Source of the DNA: Clostridium sp. UBA5530
GTDB lineage: Bacteria; Bacillota; Clostridia; Clostridiales; Clostridiaceae
Assembly (NCBI GenBank): GCA_002423705.1
Contig: DINW01000079.1
Span: 25,332-54,572 of the forward strand
Reading direction: 5' to 3'
Length of the DNA: 29,241 nucleotides
Positions 22,234-29,241 of this stretch are shown here, in pieces. The position numbers and the translations under genes are program-made. Every line of letters begins with the position of its first letter. Position 1 is the first letter of the stretch. The notes beneath the pieces were generated by a model that did not search any database, had not been told where the DNA came from, and was given only the letters and a program-made list of their open reading frames with translations.

Positions 22234-23271
22234 TTAAAATATTACAATCTTTGGTATGTATATGTTGTTAAATATATATAAACAATAATCATCTGTCATA
22301 CCTGAAATATAATCTGCCACACCTCTATAAATACCTTGTTGTTCCACAATATTTTTGTAAAGATCAGGCATTTTACTTGGATTATCTTTAAAATATTCAA
22401 ATACTTTAGATAGCACAAACTTTGCCTTCTGTCTTTCTTCATTTAATATATTGCCTAGATAAACCTTTTCAAACATAAAATTTCTTAAATGTGATAAAGC
22501 CTTTTCTATATCATCACTTAAGCTAATTTCTAATTTACCTTTATTTATGTTATCTTTACTGGTTTTTATACAATCTGTAACTAAGGTATTTATTCTTCTG
22601 CTACTAGTATTACCTAAAAACTCAATTATATCTGCTGGCAATTCATCTTCTTTCAATATTCCAGCTCTTATAGAATCATCTATATCGTGGTTCACATAGG
22701 CTATCTTATCACTATATCTTACAATTTGTCCTTCTAAAGTATAAGCTTTTTTCCCCTCTTTGCTAAAACCGCTATGATATAACACTCCATCCAACACTTC
22801 TTTAGTTAGATTTAAGCCTTTACCTTCTTTTTCAATATAGTCCACCACTCGTATGCTATTCTCATTATGTCTAAACCCTTCTGGTAAAATTTCATTTAAT
22901 ACCTCTTCCCCACTATGAGCAAAAGCCACATGACCTATATCATGACATAATGCTACAGCCTCAACCAATGTATCATTGACTCTAATAGCTTTAGCAATGG
23001 TTCTTCCTATCTGAGATACTTCCAAAGTATGAGTAAGCCTAGTTCTATAGTGATCACTTGAGGTTTTAATATACACCTGGGTTTTGTGCTTTAATCTTCT
23101 AAAGGATTTGCTGTGAATTATTCTATCCCTATCAACCATAAAATTAGTTCTAACTTCATCTTCATTCTCTTCATATTTTCTTCCCTTAGAGTCCCTATCA
23201 TGACAAGCTTCCTTTATAAAAGTAATATCTTCAATTCTTTCTATTTCTTCTTTTATACTCAAAAAACTCAC
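22234..23271 (-). CDS. dgt: dGTP triphosphohydrolase-like HD-domain protein
   Basis: This protein, up to 345 aa, is of the HD-domain dNTPase family (dGTPase-like), which splits deoxynucleoside triphosphates into the nucleoside and tripolyphosphate and tunes dNTP pools. Metal-site residues are His81 (RLTHTLEVS), His110-Asp111 (ALCHDIGH) and Asp188 (RYSDKIAYVNHD). The signature HSKSFRRLKHKTQVY is also present. The start is uncertain. The GTG at 23271 is butted against AAGAGG with no spacer, whereas a TTG at 23262 has GAGGTG six bases upstream and is the better ribosomal fit. It lies immediately upstream of dnaG, a frequent arrangement in clostridia that links nucleotide supply with replication. 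A structured unassigned region precedes it. Confidence 0.93.
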   Translation of the reverse strand: MSFLSIKEEIERIEDITFIKEACHDRDSKGRKYEENEDEVRTNFMVDRDRIIHSKSFRRLKHKTQVYIKTSSDHYRTRLTHTLEVSQIGRTIAKAIRVNDTLVEAVALCHDIGHVAFAHSGEEVLNEILPEGFRHNENSIRVVDYIEKEGKGLNLTKEVLDGVLYHSGFSKEGKKAYTLEGQIVRYSDKIAYVNHDIDDSIRAGILKEDELPADIIEFLGNTSSRRINTLVTDCIKTSKDNINKGKLEISLSDDIEKALSHLRNFMFEKVYLGNILNEERQKAKFVLSKVFEYFKDNPSKMPDLYKNIVEQQGIYRGVADYISGMTDDYCLYIFNNIYIPKIVIF

Positions 23272-23282
23272 CTCTTATTAAA

Positions 23283-23455
23283 TGAAACTTAGTTTCAGGT
23301 GGAGTTTGGACTCCAACTGAATGTTAGTTGAACCTATCTAGGGTCATAGCTGCTGTGATCTCCAGTCTAAAGAGGATGGAATGTTACAGCAGATAGATGT
23401 CAGATTAAATCTTTAAATTACGTCTAAAGGCTAGTTAAAGATTAAGATATCTCAT
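23283..23455. other. Structured intergenic region upstream of dgt, possible leader RNA or small RNA
   Basis: Unlike the surrounding AT-rich spacers, this region is full of paired segments. On the minus strand these are, in order: AATCTTTAA with TTTAAAGATT; CTGCTGTAA with TCACAGCAG (9 bp with one G-U); CCTAGATAGG; CAACT with AGTTG; GGAGT with ACTCC; and TGAAAC with GTTTCA just before the dgt ribosome binding site. The segment at 23328-23351 reads GACCCTAGATAGGTTCAA on the minus strand and recurs near-identically at 15452-15475. No known riboswitch core is recognised. It could be a dgt leader or an independent RNA. Confidence 0.4.
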
Positions 23456-23593
23456 AATTATATAATTCTATACTTATATATATTATCCTTTATTTAATAT
23501 TTGTAATAATACGTACTCCTTAAATCATATATTAGTATGTATACATTTATACCCACTTTAAATGTTATGGAAATCATTTTTCTAAGGAGTGTT

Positions 23594-24679
23594 ATGATGA
23601 CTTATGAGTCAATTAAAAAATCTCAATACGAGCTTTTAAAAGAAGAGAACGTTAAAGAACATATACTTCCTTATTATGGTCTTTACAATGCCAATGTAAC
23701 TCAAATAAAATTTAAAGATACTGAAAAGCAAAGAGCTGTATATAAAATAGAAACCGTTAAAAATACCTTTTGTTTAAAAAAAGTGTATTATGATAAAAAT
23801 CAACTTCTTTTTGTCTACTCAGCTATAGAATGGCTTTACAGATATGGAATTAATGTCCCTAGAATATTACCAACATTAAAAGGAGGACGGTTTGCAGAAA
23901 AAGATAACGTACTATTCATCCTTACAGATTGGATTGAAGGTGAAAAATGCAATTACGATGATATTGAAAATGTAATTGACTCTGCCAAGAATTTAGCTTG
24001 TATACACAAAGTAGGTACTGATTTCAAGCCTATTTTAGGCAGTGCTAAAAGGGAAGGGTTTGACAATATTTATGCCTCTAATGAAAAGCATCTGCAAGAA
24101 CTTCTTCACTGTTCAAATTTAGCCTTTAAATATAGAGATAAATTCTCTAAATTATTTTTAGATTCCTTTGATACCAATATTATTCTTACTGAAAAATCTC
24201 TTGAAATATCTTCTACCATAAATTTCTCAAATCTGCGCAGAAGCCTTTGCCATGGAGACTATGTAAACAAAAACATAATACTTGATAAAAATAAAAACAT
24301 CTACGTTATAGATTTTGACAAATGCAAAATGGATTACTGTTGTCACGATATATCATATTTTTTAAGAAGAATATTAAAACGTGAAAGTACTAAATGGGAT
24401 TTGGAACTTGCACTAAATTCTTTAGGTATTTATGATAAAGTCCTTTCCCTTACTTTAGATGACTATAAGTATATAGTTTCATATTTGTCCTTTCCTCAAA
24501 AGTATTGGAAAATATCCAAAGACTACTATAACAATATAAGTAAGTGTAACAAATATTCCTTCCAAACTTTAATGCACCATACTGCTAGTAAGTCTGAAGG
24601 TCAACTAGAATTTATAGAAAAACTTTCTCACCATGTAGAAAATAAATTTAAGTGTTCATTAAATTCTTATAGAGAATGA
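23594..24679 (+). CDS. CotS-family spore coat protein (kinase-like fold)
   Basis: This 361-aa protein resembles the CotS/YutH spore-coat family, which has an aminoglycoside-phosphotransferase-like kinase fold and is deposited on the spore surface by the mother cell. It keeps a catalytic-loop-like HGDYVNKN (His220, Asp222, Asn227) and the metal-binding IDFD (Asp240), so phosphotransferase chemistry is possible, though no substrate is known. AAGGAG precedes two adjacent ATG codons; the first (23594) is 4 bases away and the second (23597) 7 bases, so either may be used. It is alone on the plus strand between dgt and ppdK, supporting mother-cell-specific expression from its own promoter, which I could not assign. 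Confidence 0.82.
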   Translation: MMTYESIKKSQYELLKEENVKEHILPYYGLYNANVTQIKFKDTEKQRAVYKIETVKNTFCLKKVYYDKNQLLFVYSAIEWLYRYGINVPRILPTLKGGRFAEKDNVLFILTDWIEGEKCNYDDIENVIDSAKNLACIHKVGTDFKPILGSAKREGFDNIYASNEKHLQELLHCSNLAFKYRDKFSKLFLDSFDTNIILTEKSLEISSTINFSNLRRSLCHGDYVNKNIILDKNKNIYVIDFDKCKMDYCCHDISYFLRRILKRESTKWDLELALNSLGIYDKVLSLTLDDYKYIVSYLSFPQKYWKISKDYYNNISKCNKYSFQTLMHHTASKSEGQLEFIEKLSHHVENKFKCSLNSYRE

Positions 24680-24751
24680 GGATGTATCATAATTGAAAAT
24701 TTAAACTTAATGGGACTGTATCAAAATAATCTATAATTTTGATACAGCCCC
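24678..24751 (+). repeat. Complete copy of the hairpin-ending intergenic repeat
   Basis: Directly after the cotS-like stop, this starts GAGGATGTATCATAATT and ends in a long hairpin beginning GGGACTGTATCAAAAT. The same two blocks, slightly diverged, follow larB at 67-1 on the minus strand. Such elements look like a mobile or duplicated terminator cassette. Confidence 0.5.
24712..24751. terminator. Terminator shared by the cotS-like gene and ppdK
   Basis: A 16-bp stem with one mismatch, GGGACTGTATCAAAAT (24712-24727) with ATTTTGATACAGCCCC (24736-24751), has an 8-base loop. It lies between convergent genes. The T tails are short (ATTTT on plus, ATTAAG on minus), but the stem is long. Confidence 0.75.
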
Positions 24752-24761
24752 ATTTTAAAAA

Positions 24762-27392
24762 TTATCTTCTATTCTTAACTTGAGCTTGAGCAGCAGCAAG
24801 CCTAGCTACTGGAACTCTAAATGGTGAACAAGATACATAATTCAATCCTACATTGTGGCAGAATTCAACGGAAGATGGATCTCCACCATGTTCTCCACAT
24901 ATACCAAGTTTTATATTTGGTCTTGTAGCTCTACCTTTATTAGAAGCCATCTCAACCAATTGACCTACTCCTGTTTGATCTAGCTTAGCAAATGGATCAA
25001 ATTCATAAATCTTTCTACCATAGTAATCTTTTAAGAATTTACCTGCGTCATCTCTTGAGAATCCAAAAGTCATTTGAGTTAAATCATTAGTTCCAAAGGA
25101 GAAGAATTCTGCTTCCTTTGCTATTTCATCAGCTGTTAATGCAGCTCTTGGGATTTCAATCATGGTTCCTACTAAGTACTTCATGTCTATTCCCTTTTCT
25201 TTAATAATTTGGTCTGCTACCTTAACAACTATATCCTTAACAAACTTAAGTTCCCTAATCTCTCCAACTAGAGGAATCATAATTTCTGGAACTATGTCAT
25301 ATCCTTTACTTTCTTTTACTGCTACAGCTGCCTCTATTATAGCTCTTCCTTGCATCTCAGCAATCTCTGGATAAGAAACAGCTAATCTACATCCTCTATG
25401 TCCCATCATTGGGTTAAATTCATGTAGAGATTCTACTGTTGACTTAAGTTCTTCAAAGGTTAATCCCATGTCCTTAGCTAATTCAGCTATATCCTCATCA
25501 TCATGAGGTAGGAATTCATGTAGTGGTGGATCCAATAATCTTATGGTTACTGGTCTTCCTTCCATTGCTTCATATATTCCAATAAAATCTTCTCTTTGCA
25601 TTGGAAGTAGTTTTTCTAAAGCCTTTCTTCTATCTTCCTCGTTAGTAGCAACAATCATTTCTCTAACTGCTGAGATTCTATCCTCTGCAAAGAACATATG
25701 CTCTGTTCTACAAAGACCTATTCCTTCTGCTCCAAATTTAACAGCTTGAGCCGCGTCTTTTGGAGTATCAGCGTTAGTTCTAACCTTTAAATGTCTTATT
25801 TCATCAGCCCAATTCATGAATATTTCGAAATATCCACTTATTTCAGGTTCTTCAGCACTTATAGCCTGACCATAAACAGTTCCTGTACTTCCATCTATAG
25901 ATATATAATCATTGCATCCATAAATCTTACCATTAACAGTTAATGTCTTCTTTTCTTCATCTATCTTTATAGCCTCACATCCAGCTACACAACAAGTTCC
26001 CATTCCTCTTGCTACAACCGCAGCATGAGAAGTCATTCCACCCCTTACTGTAAGTATTCCTTCAGCAGCTATCATTCCTTCTATATCTTCTGGTGAAGTT
26101 TCAAGTCTTGCAAGAATAACTTTTTCTCCATTTTCAACTCTTTCTTTAGCTTCTTCAGCAGTAAAGCATATCTTACCACAAGCGGCTCCTGGAGATGCTG
26201 GAAGTCCTTTAGATATTACTTCAGCCTTCTTTAATTCATCAGCATTAAAAGTTGGGTGAAGCAATGAATCTAATTGCTTAGGTTCTACCTTTAGTATAGC
26301 CTCTTCCTTAGTAAGCATTCCTTCTTCAACTAAATCAACAGCTATCTTTAATGCAGATTGAGCTGTTCTCTTACCATTTCTAGTTTGTAAGAAATAAAGC
26401 TTTCCTTCTTCGATGGTAAACTCCATATCTTGCATGTCCTTATAATGTTTTTCTAGAGTATCAACAATTTTTACAAATTGATTGTATATCTCTGGCATAT
26501 CTTTTTCAAGCTTAGAAATTGGTTGAGGAGTCCTTATTCCTGCAACAACATCTTCTCCTTGAGCATTCATTAGATATTCAGCAAATAACTTTTTCTCTCC
26601 AGTAGATGGGTTTCTTGAGAAAGCAACTCCTGTTCCTGAAGTTTCTCCCTTATTACCAAATACCATTTCTTGAACATTTACTGCTGTTCCCCAGCTAGAT
26701 GGTATATCATTTAATCTTCTATATACTATTGCCCTAGGATTGTCCCATGATCTAAATACAGCTGTTATAGATTCTATCAATTGAACCTTTGGCTCTTCTG
26801 GAAATTCTTCTTTTTTCTCTTTTCTATATAGTTCTTTGAATCTTGCAACAAGTTCCTTTAAGTCGTTAGCATCTAACTCTGTGTCATACTTAACTCCCTT
26901 ATGTTCTTTCATTTCATCGATTAAAGCTTCAAATAATTTCTTCTCAACCCCCATAACAACATCAGAAAACATTTGAATGAATCTTCTATAAGAATCGTAT
27001 GCGAATCTTGGGTTCTTTGTCTTTTCTGCCATAACTTCTACTGTTTTATCATTTAGTCCAAGATTTAAGATTGTGTCCATCATTCCTGGCATAGAAGCTC
27101 TTGCACCTGATCTAACTGATACAAGTAATGGATTTTCTAGACTTCCAAATTTTTTCCCTGTAAGCTTTTCAAGCTCTGTCATGTTGTTTTCTATTTCTTT
27201 TATTACTTCCTCAGCTATAACTCTACCATCATCATAGTATTTGTTACAAGCTTCAGTAGTTACTGTAAAACCTTGAGGTACGGGAATGCCTAGGCTTGTC
27301 ATTTCTGCAAGATTAGCACCTTTTCCCCCAAGAAGGTTTCTCATTGATGCATTGCCTTCACTAAAAAGGTACACATATTTCTTTTTGTCCAT
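24762..27392 (-). CDS. ppdK: Pyruvate, phosphate dikinase
   Basis: This 876-aa cytoplasmic enzyme interconverts pyruvate + ATP + Pi and phosphoenolpyruvate + AMP + PPi. In anaerobes it often runs in glycolysis with PPi or in gluconeogenesis. The N-terminal nucleotide-binding domain starts GGKGANLAEM. The swivelling domain carries the phosphorylated His456 in GGMTSHAAVVARG. The C-terminal TIM barrel carries Cys832 in ICGEHGGDP. Length and residue numbers agree within one with Clostridium symbiosum PPDK (His455, Cys831). GAGGAG lies 9 bases before the ATG. It follows the HTH-CBS regulator gene by 66 bases, with a hairpin and a palindrome between, suggesting control by that regulator. Confidence 0.97.
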   Translation of the reverse strand: MDKKKYVYLFSEGNASMRNLLGGKGANLAEMTSLGIPVPQGFTVTTEACNKYYDDGRVIAEEVIKEIENNMTELEKLTGKKFGSLENPLLVSVRSGARASMPGMMDTILNLGLNDKTVEVMAEKTKNPRFAYDSYRRFIQMFSDVVMGVEKKLFEALIDEMKEHKGVKYDTELDANDLKELVARFKELYRKEKKEEFPEEPKVQLIESITAVFRSWDNPRAIVYRRLNDIPSSWGTAVNVQEMVFGNKGETSGTGVAFSRNPSTGEKKLFAEYLMNAQGEDVVAGIRTPQPISKLEKDMPEIYNQFVKIVDTLEKHYKDMQDMEFTIEEGKLYFLQTRNGKRTAQSALKIAVDLVEEGMLTKEEAILKVEPKQLDSLLHPTFNADELKKAEVISKGLPASPGAACGKICFTAEEAKERVENGEKVILARLETSPEDIEGMIAAEGILTVRGGMTSHAAVVARGMGTCCVAGCEAIKIDEEKKTLTVNGKIYGCNDYISIDGSTGTVYGQAISAEEPEISGYFEIFMNWADEIRHLKVRTNADTPKDAAQAVKFGAEGIGLCRTEHMFFAEDRISAVREMIVATNEEDRRKALEKLLPMQREDFIGIYEAMEGRPVTIRLLDPPLHEFLPHDDEDIAELAKDMGLTFEELKSTVESLHEFNPMMGHRGCRLAVSYPEIAEMQGRAIIEAAVAVKESKGYDIVPEIMIPLVGEIRELKFVKDIVVKVADQIIKEKGIDMKYLVGTMIEIPRAALTADEIAKEAEFFSFGTNDLTQMTFGFSRDDAGKFLKDYYGRKIYEFDPFAKLDQTGVGQLVEMASNKGRATRPNIKLGICGEHGGDPSSVEFCHNVGLNYVSCSPFRVPVARLAAAQAQVKNRR

Positions 27393-27411
27393 AATATAAC
27401 ACTCCTCTGAT

Positions 27412-27429
27412 TTGTAATTTATATTACAA
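27412..27429. promoter_or_regulatory. 18-bp palindrome upstream of ppdK, possible operator
   Basis: TTGTAATTTATATTACAA is an inverted repeat with 8 of 9 half-site positions matching. It ends about 20 bases upstream of the ppdK ATG, just before its ribosome binding site. It could bind the HTH-CBS regulator encoded upstream or fold as an RNA hairpin in the leader. Confidence 0.4.
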
Positions 27430-27453
27430 TAGGGGCGTTTTACCGCCCTTATT
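27428..27453. other. GC-rich hairpin between the regulator gene and ppdK
   Basis: AATAGGGGCG (27428-27437) pairs with CGCCCTTATT (27444-27453) with one mismatch and a 6-base loop. No T tract follows on the minus strand, so it is at best a leaky terminator. It starts right after the regulator stop codon and may set the ratio of regulator to ppdK transcript. Confidence 0.5.
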
Positions 27454-27458
27454 TAACA

Positions 27459-28100
27459 CTACTTATTCTCTCCCAGCTTTACAAAAACTTTTGTTATATT
27501 GGTTTTAGAAACTTTGCCTACAATTTTCATTATTTCCTTGCCATTGTTTAGCTCTCTTTCCACTACTGGAAGACTATCCACCTCATGCTCTATAATCTTT
27601 TGAGCAGCTAAATAGGCACTATCCTCTTTTTCAATATAAATTATATTAGGCATTCTAGTCATTATGATGCCCACAGGAACTTTATGTATATCAGTTCCTC
27701 CCATTGCTATTTTTAAAAAATCCTTTCTCGATACTGCTCCAACTAAAACTCCCTTATTTTCTACAAATAATGTTCCTACGTCATTTAAAAAAATATGCAC
27801 TATGGCATCATATACTGTAGTTTCTTCATTAACCACTACAGGAGTAGACATTATATCTTTTATTTTTATATCTATTATATAATCATAGACCATGCTATGA
27901 GAGGGTTTTTGGGAATAAATATATCCAACTTTGGGTCTTGCCTCTAATATCCCTGTCATAGTTAATATTGCTAAGTCTGGTCTAAGGGCAGCTCTAGTAA
28001 CCCCTAACTGTTGTGCTAAAGCTTCACTAGTTACAGGCCCACCTGCCTTAACAATCTTTATTATCTCTTGCTGTCTTGCTGTAAATTTAATATCCCTCAC
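27459..28100 (-). CDS. HTH and CBS-domain transcriptional regulator (CcpN/YqzB-like)
   Basis: This protein, about 210 aa, has an N-terminal helix-turn-helix (FTARQQEIIKIVKAGGPVTS, then LGVTRAALRPDLAIL) and two CBS domains (about residues 70-205, each with V..D....), as in Bacillus CcpN. CcpN-type regulators sense nucleotides and control gluconeogenic genes. Its place directly upstream of ppdK suggests it regulates pyruvate-PEP exchange. The start needs care: an upstream ATG at 28172 gives an extra tail containing a TATAAT -10 (28139-28134), so it is unlikely. The GTG at 28100 (used here) lacks a spaced ribosome binding site. An ATT at 28091, with GAGGTG six bases upstream, would begin MKFTARQQ, the usual family N-terminus. 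Confidence 0.88.
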   Translation of the reverse strand: MRDIKFTARQQEIIKIVKAGGPVTSEALAQQLGVTRAALRPDLAILTMTGILEARPKVGYIYSQKPSHSMVYDYIIDIKIKDIMSTPVVVNEETTVYDAIVHIFLNDVGTLFVENKGVLVGAVSRKDFLKIAMGGTDIHKVPVGIIMTRMPNIIYIEKEDSAYLAAQKIIEHEVDSLPVVERELNNGKEIMKIVGKVSKTNITKVFVKLGENK

Positions 28101-28133
28101 CTCTTTTCTGAGTATTTGAAAAATACTATATTT

Positions 28134-28184
28134 ATTATACAACAAAATAAACTCTTCGTATACATAATTCATAAAATTCGTATA
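28134..28184 (-). promoter_or_regulatory. Promoter region of the HTH-CBS regulator with paired direct repeats
   Basis: On the minus strand TATAAT lies at 28139-28134. Two copies of TATACGAA (28184-28177 and 28162-28155) are 22 bases apart, two helical turns. The nearer copy covers the -35 position, where no good -35 hexamer exists. This suggests regulator binding sites, possibly for autoregulation. Confidence 0.4.
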
Positions 28185-28208
28185 ATATTTGAACTTTAAG
28201 TACTACTT

Positions 28209-28802
28209 TTACTGTTGTTTATTTTCATTATCTTCTTCAAAATTTACAGTATACTGATATATAGGTTCTTCCCCGCATATTATGTCATCATTTTTCTTGT
28301 TATCTTTTATATTAGAAGCCATATTTTTTATTTTTTCCTTCATATCTTCTGTTGCTACAGCTACCTTGCCTTTTACATCCTTCATTGTTGCCTTAACAAC
28401 CTTATTAACAACTTCCACAGAACCATCATCTTTAGTTATCTCTATGGTGATTTTAGCTATCAACGCTGTGGCTGTGAATACTACTGCTATAGGCCACCAT
28501 ATTACAGCAATAATTCCTGCTGCCACTCCTGCGTTTACTGGGACATCTACAAGAACTTTATCGTCTTTTTTCACTCTAATTCTTGTAACATTGCCTTTTT
28601 CTATAGTTTCTTTTAACCAATCTTTAAATTGCTCTACTGTTGTATCCACTGGAGATGGTTCACTGTTTTTCTTTTCTTCAAGATATATAATAGCTTCAAC
28701 CACATCGCCATCACAAATTTGTAATGCTTCTTTGGCTTCTCCATAGGATACTCCTATCCTTTCTTTGATTAGATCTAGCTTTTCTAAGGTAACTTCACTC
28801 AT
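28209..28802 (-). CDS. DUF4342 protein with UBA-like N-terminus
   Basis: This 197-aa protein is of unknown function. Residues 1-45 (IKERIGVSYGEAKEALQICDGDVVEAIIYL) resemble the UBA/TS-N three-helix fold seen in elongation factor Ts. The middle (about 55-130) matches the DUF4342 pattern: a basic stretch (RIRVKKDDKVLVDVPV) followed by a long hydrophobic segment (about residues 86-108) that may insert in or lie on the membrane. The C-terminus is charged and polar. Its ATG follows the recO stop codon directly, and its ribosome binding site (GAGGAGGAT) lies inside the recO end, so the two are co-translated. No role is established. Confidence 0.8.
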   Translation of the reverse strand: MSEVTLEKLDLIKERIGVSYGEAKEALQICDGDVVEAIIYLEEKKNSEPSPVDTTVEQFKDWLKETIEKGNVTRIRVKKDDKVLVDVPVNAGVAAGIIAVIWWPIAVVFTATALIAKITIEITKDDGSVEVVNKVVKATMKDVKGKVAVATEDMKEKIKNMASNIKDNKKNDDIICGEEPIYQYTVNFEEDNENKQQ

Positions 28803-29241
28803 TTAAACATCCTCCTCAAATATATTTAAAATTTCTAGGCTTTTAGGTTTTCTTGCATAGTTATTTTCTATGATAAGATTTATTATTTTTCTAAGCTCCA
28901 TTCTAGTATTTTTATTTGGATTTAATCTACAAACTTTTTCAAAAGTTGTATTATTCAAAAATCTTAGGGTACTAAAGGTACCTTTAGATACAGGTATTCC
29001 ATTAATTTTGTTACATCCACCACATACCCCCCCTAGATAAGGTAAGTTTATATAGTTGCATTCCTTTAAAGGTTCTCTACAAAAAACGCAATTGTTTAGC
29101 TCTATACCATATCCAGTTAACTTTAGCATTTTTAATTCAAATACCATAGCTATAAGTTCATCATCCAATCCTTTAGAATCCATAAAGTACAGTGCTGACA
29201 CAAAGCTTTTAAATAATTCTCTATTGGTTTCTTCCTCTATT
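28803..29241 (-). CDS. recO: DNA repair protein RecO, C-terminal part (cut by the window end)
   Basis: RecO helps load RecA onto single-stranded DNA during gap repair in the RecFOR pathway. The visible 146 codons are the C-terminal helical domain with the zinc motif CVFC...CGGC typical of many RecO proteins. The frame stays open through the last complete codon at the window edge (EEETNRELFKSFVSAL...), so the GTG at 29201 is an internal codon and the true start lies outside. It is followed without a gap by the DUF4342 gene. RecO near the CcpN/YqzB-type regulator and dnaG-sigA matches Bacillus gene order. Confidence 0.9.
   Translation of the reverse strand, partial: IEEETNRELFKSFVSALYFMDSKGLDDELIAMVFELKMLKLTGYGIELNNCVFCREPLKECNYINLPYLGGVCGGCNKINGIPVSKGTFSTLRFLNNTTFEKVCRLNPNKNTRMELRKIINLIIENNYARKPKSLEILNIFEEDV

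Noticed and set aside
23328..23351. tRNA-like T-loop GGTTCAA on the minus strand
   Set aside because: No acceptor, D or anticodon arms can be formed around it; a tRNA gene is not supported.
23272..23455. Purine or 2'-deoxyguanosine riboswitch upstream of dgt
   Set aside because: Attractive given the gene's function, but the conserved purine-riboswitch core sequences are absent.
23505..23536. Sigma-K-like promoter (CATATATTA) before the cotS-like gene
   Set aside because: The -10 resembles CATANNNTA, but no AC at the correct spacing is present, and such AT-rich matches are common here.
28215..28746. 133-aa and 154-aa open frames on the plus strand
   Set aside because: Both are shadows of the DUF4342 gene, with low-complexity translations and no start signals.

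Overview
The window looks like a chromosomal segment of a spore-forming, low-GC Clostridium-type Firmicute. Evidence is the AT-rich composition, strong AGGAGG-type ribosome binding sites, frequent GTG/TTG starts, a CotS-type spore-coat gene, a small Spo0E-like phosphatase gene, a sigma-H-like promoter, pyruvate phosphate dikinase, and the gene order dgt-dnaG-rpoD ... trmK-nif3. I see no insertion sequences, prophage, CRISPR arrays or tRNA/rRNA genes.

Left part (1-4230): a minus-strand nickel-pincer cofactor operon, larC1-larC2-larE-larB, diverges from an aldo/keto reductase with two C-terminal [4Fe-4S] motifs. larC is split, with an A9 run and a -1 slippery heptamer at the junction; a -1 shift would join the halves. 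No lactate racemase (larA) is present. Next (4308-9671) is a 1787-residue protein combining a degenerate protein-kinase fold, an NTPase, a TPR solenoid, GAF-like domains and an intact GGDEF domain.

Middle (9677-16514): a Crp/Fnr-type regulator, a CocE/NonD-type hydrolase and an MFS transporter form a minus-strand set that may import and hydrolyse an unknown ester or amide. They are followed by a Bcp peroxiredoxin (plus strand), an N-acetylmuramoyl-L-alanine amidase without a signal peptide, the 56-aa Spo0E-like gene, a region with an orphan promoter and a candidate small RNA, and a type A RNase P RNA gene with its own promoter and terminator.

Right part (16598-29241): housekeeping genes mostly on the minus strand. 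In transcription order these are recO (cut by the window edge), a DUF4342 protein, an HTH-CBS regulator of the CcpN/YqzB type, ppdK, then (after the convergent plus-strand cotS-like gene) dgt, dnaG, rpoD, a PH/DUF1648-type membrane protein, trmK and nif3. A near-consensus sigma-H promoter precedes dnaG-rpoD, and an unassigned structured region precedes dgt. That region shares a 24-base motif with the candidate small RNA next to spo0E.

The most notable items are the multidomain GGDEF hub protein, the larC frameshift site, the sigma-H promoter, the shared intergenic RNA-like motif, and the regulator that may start at a non-canonical ATT codon.
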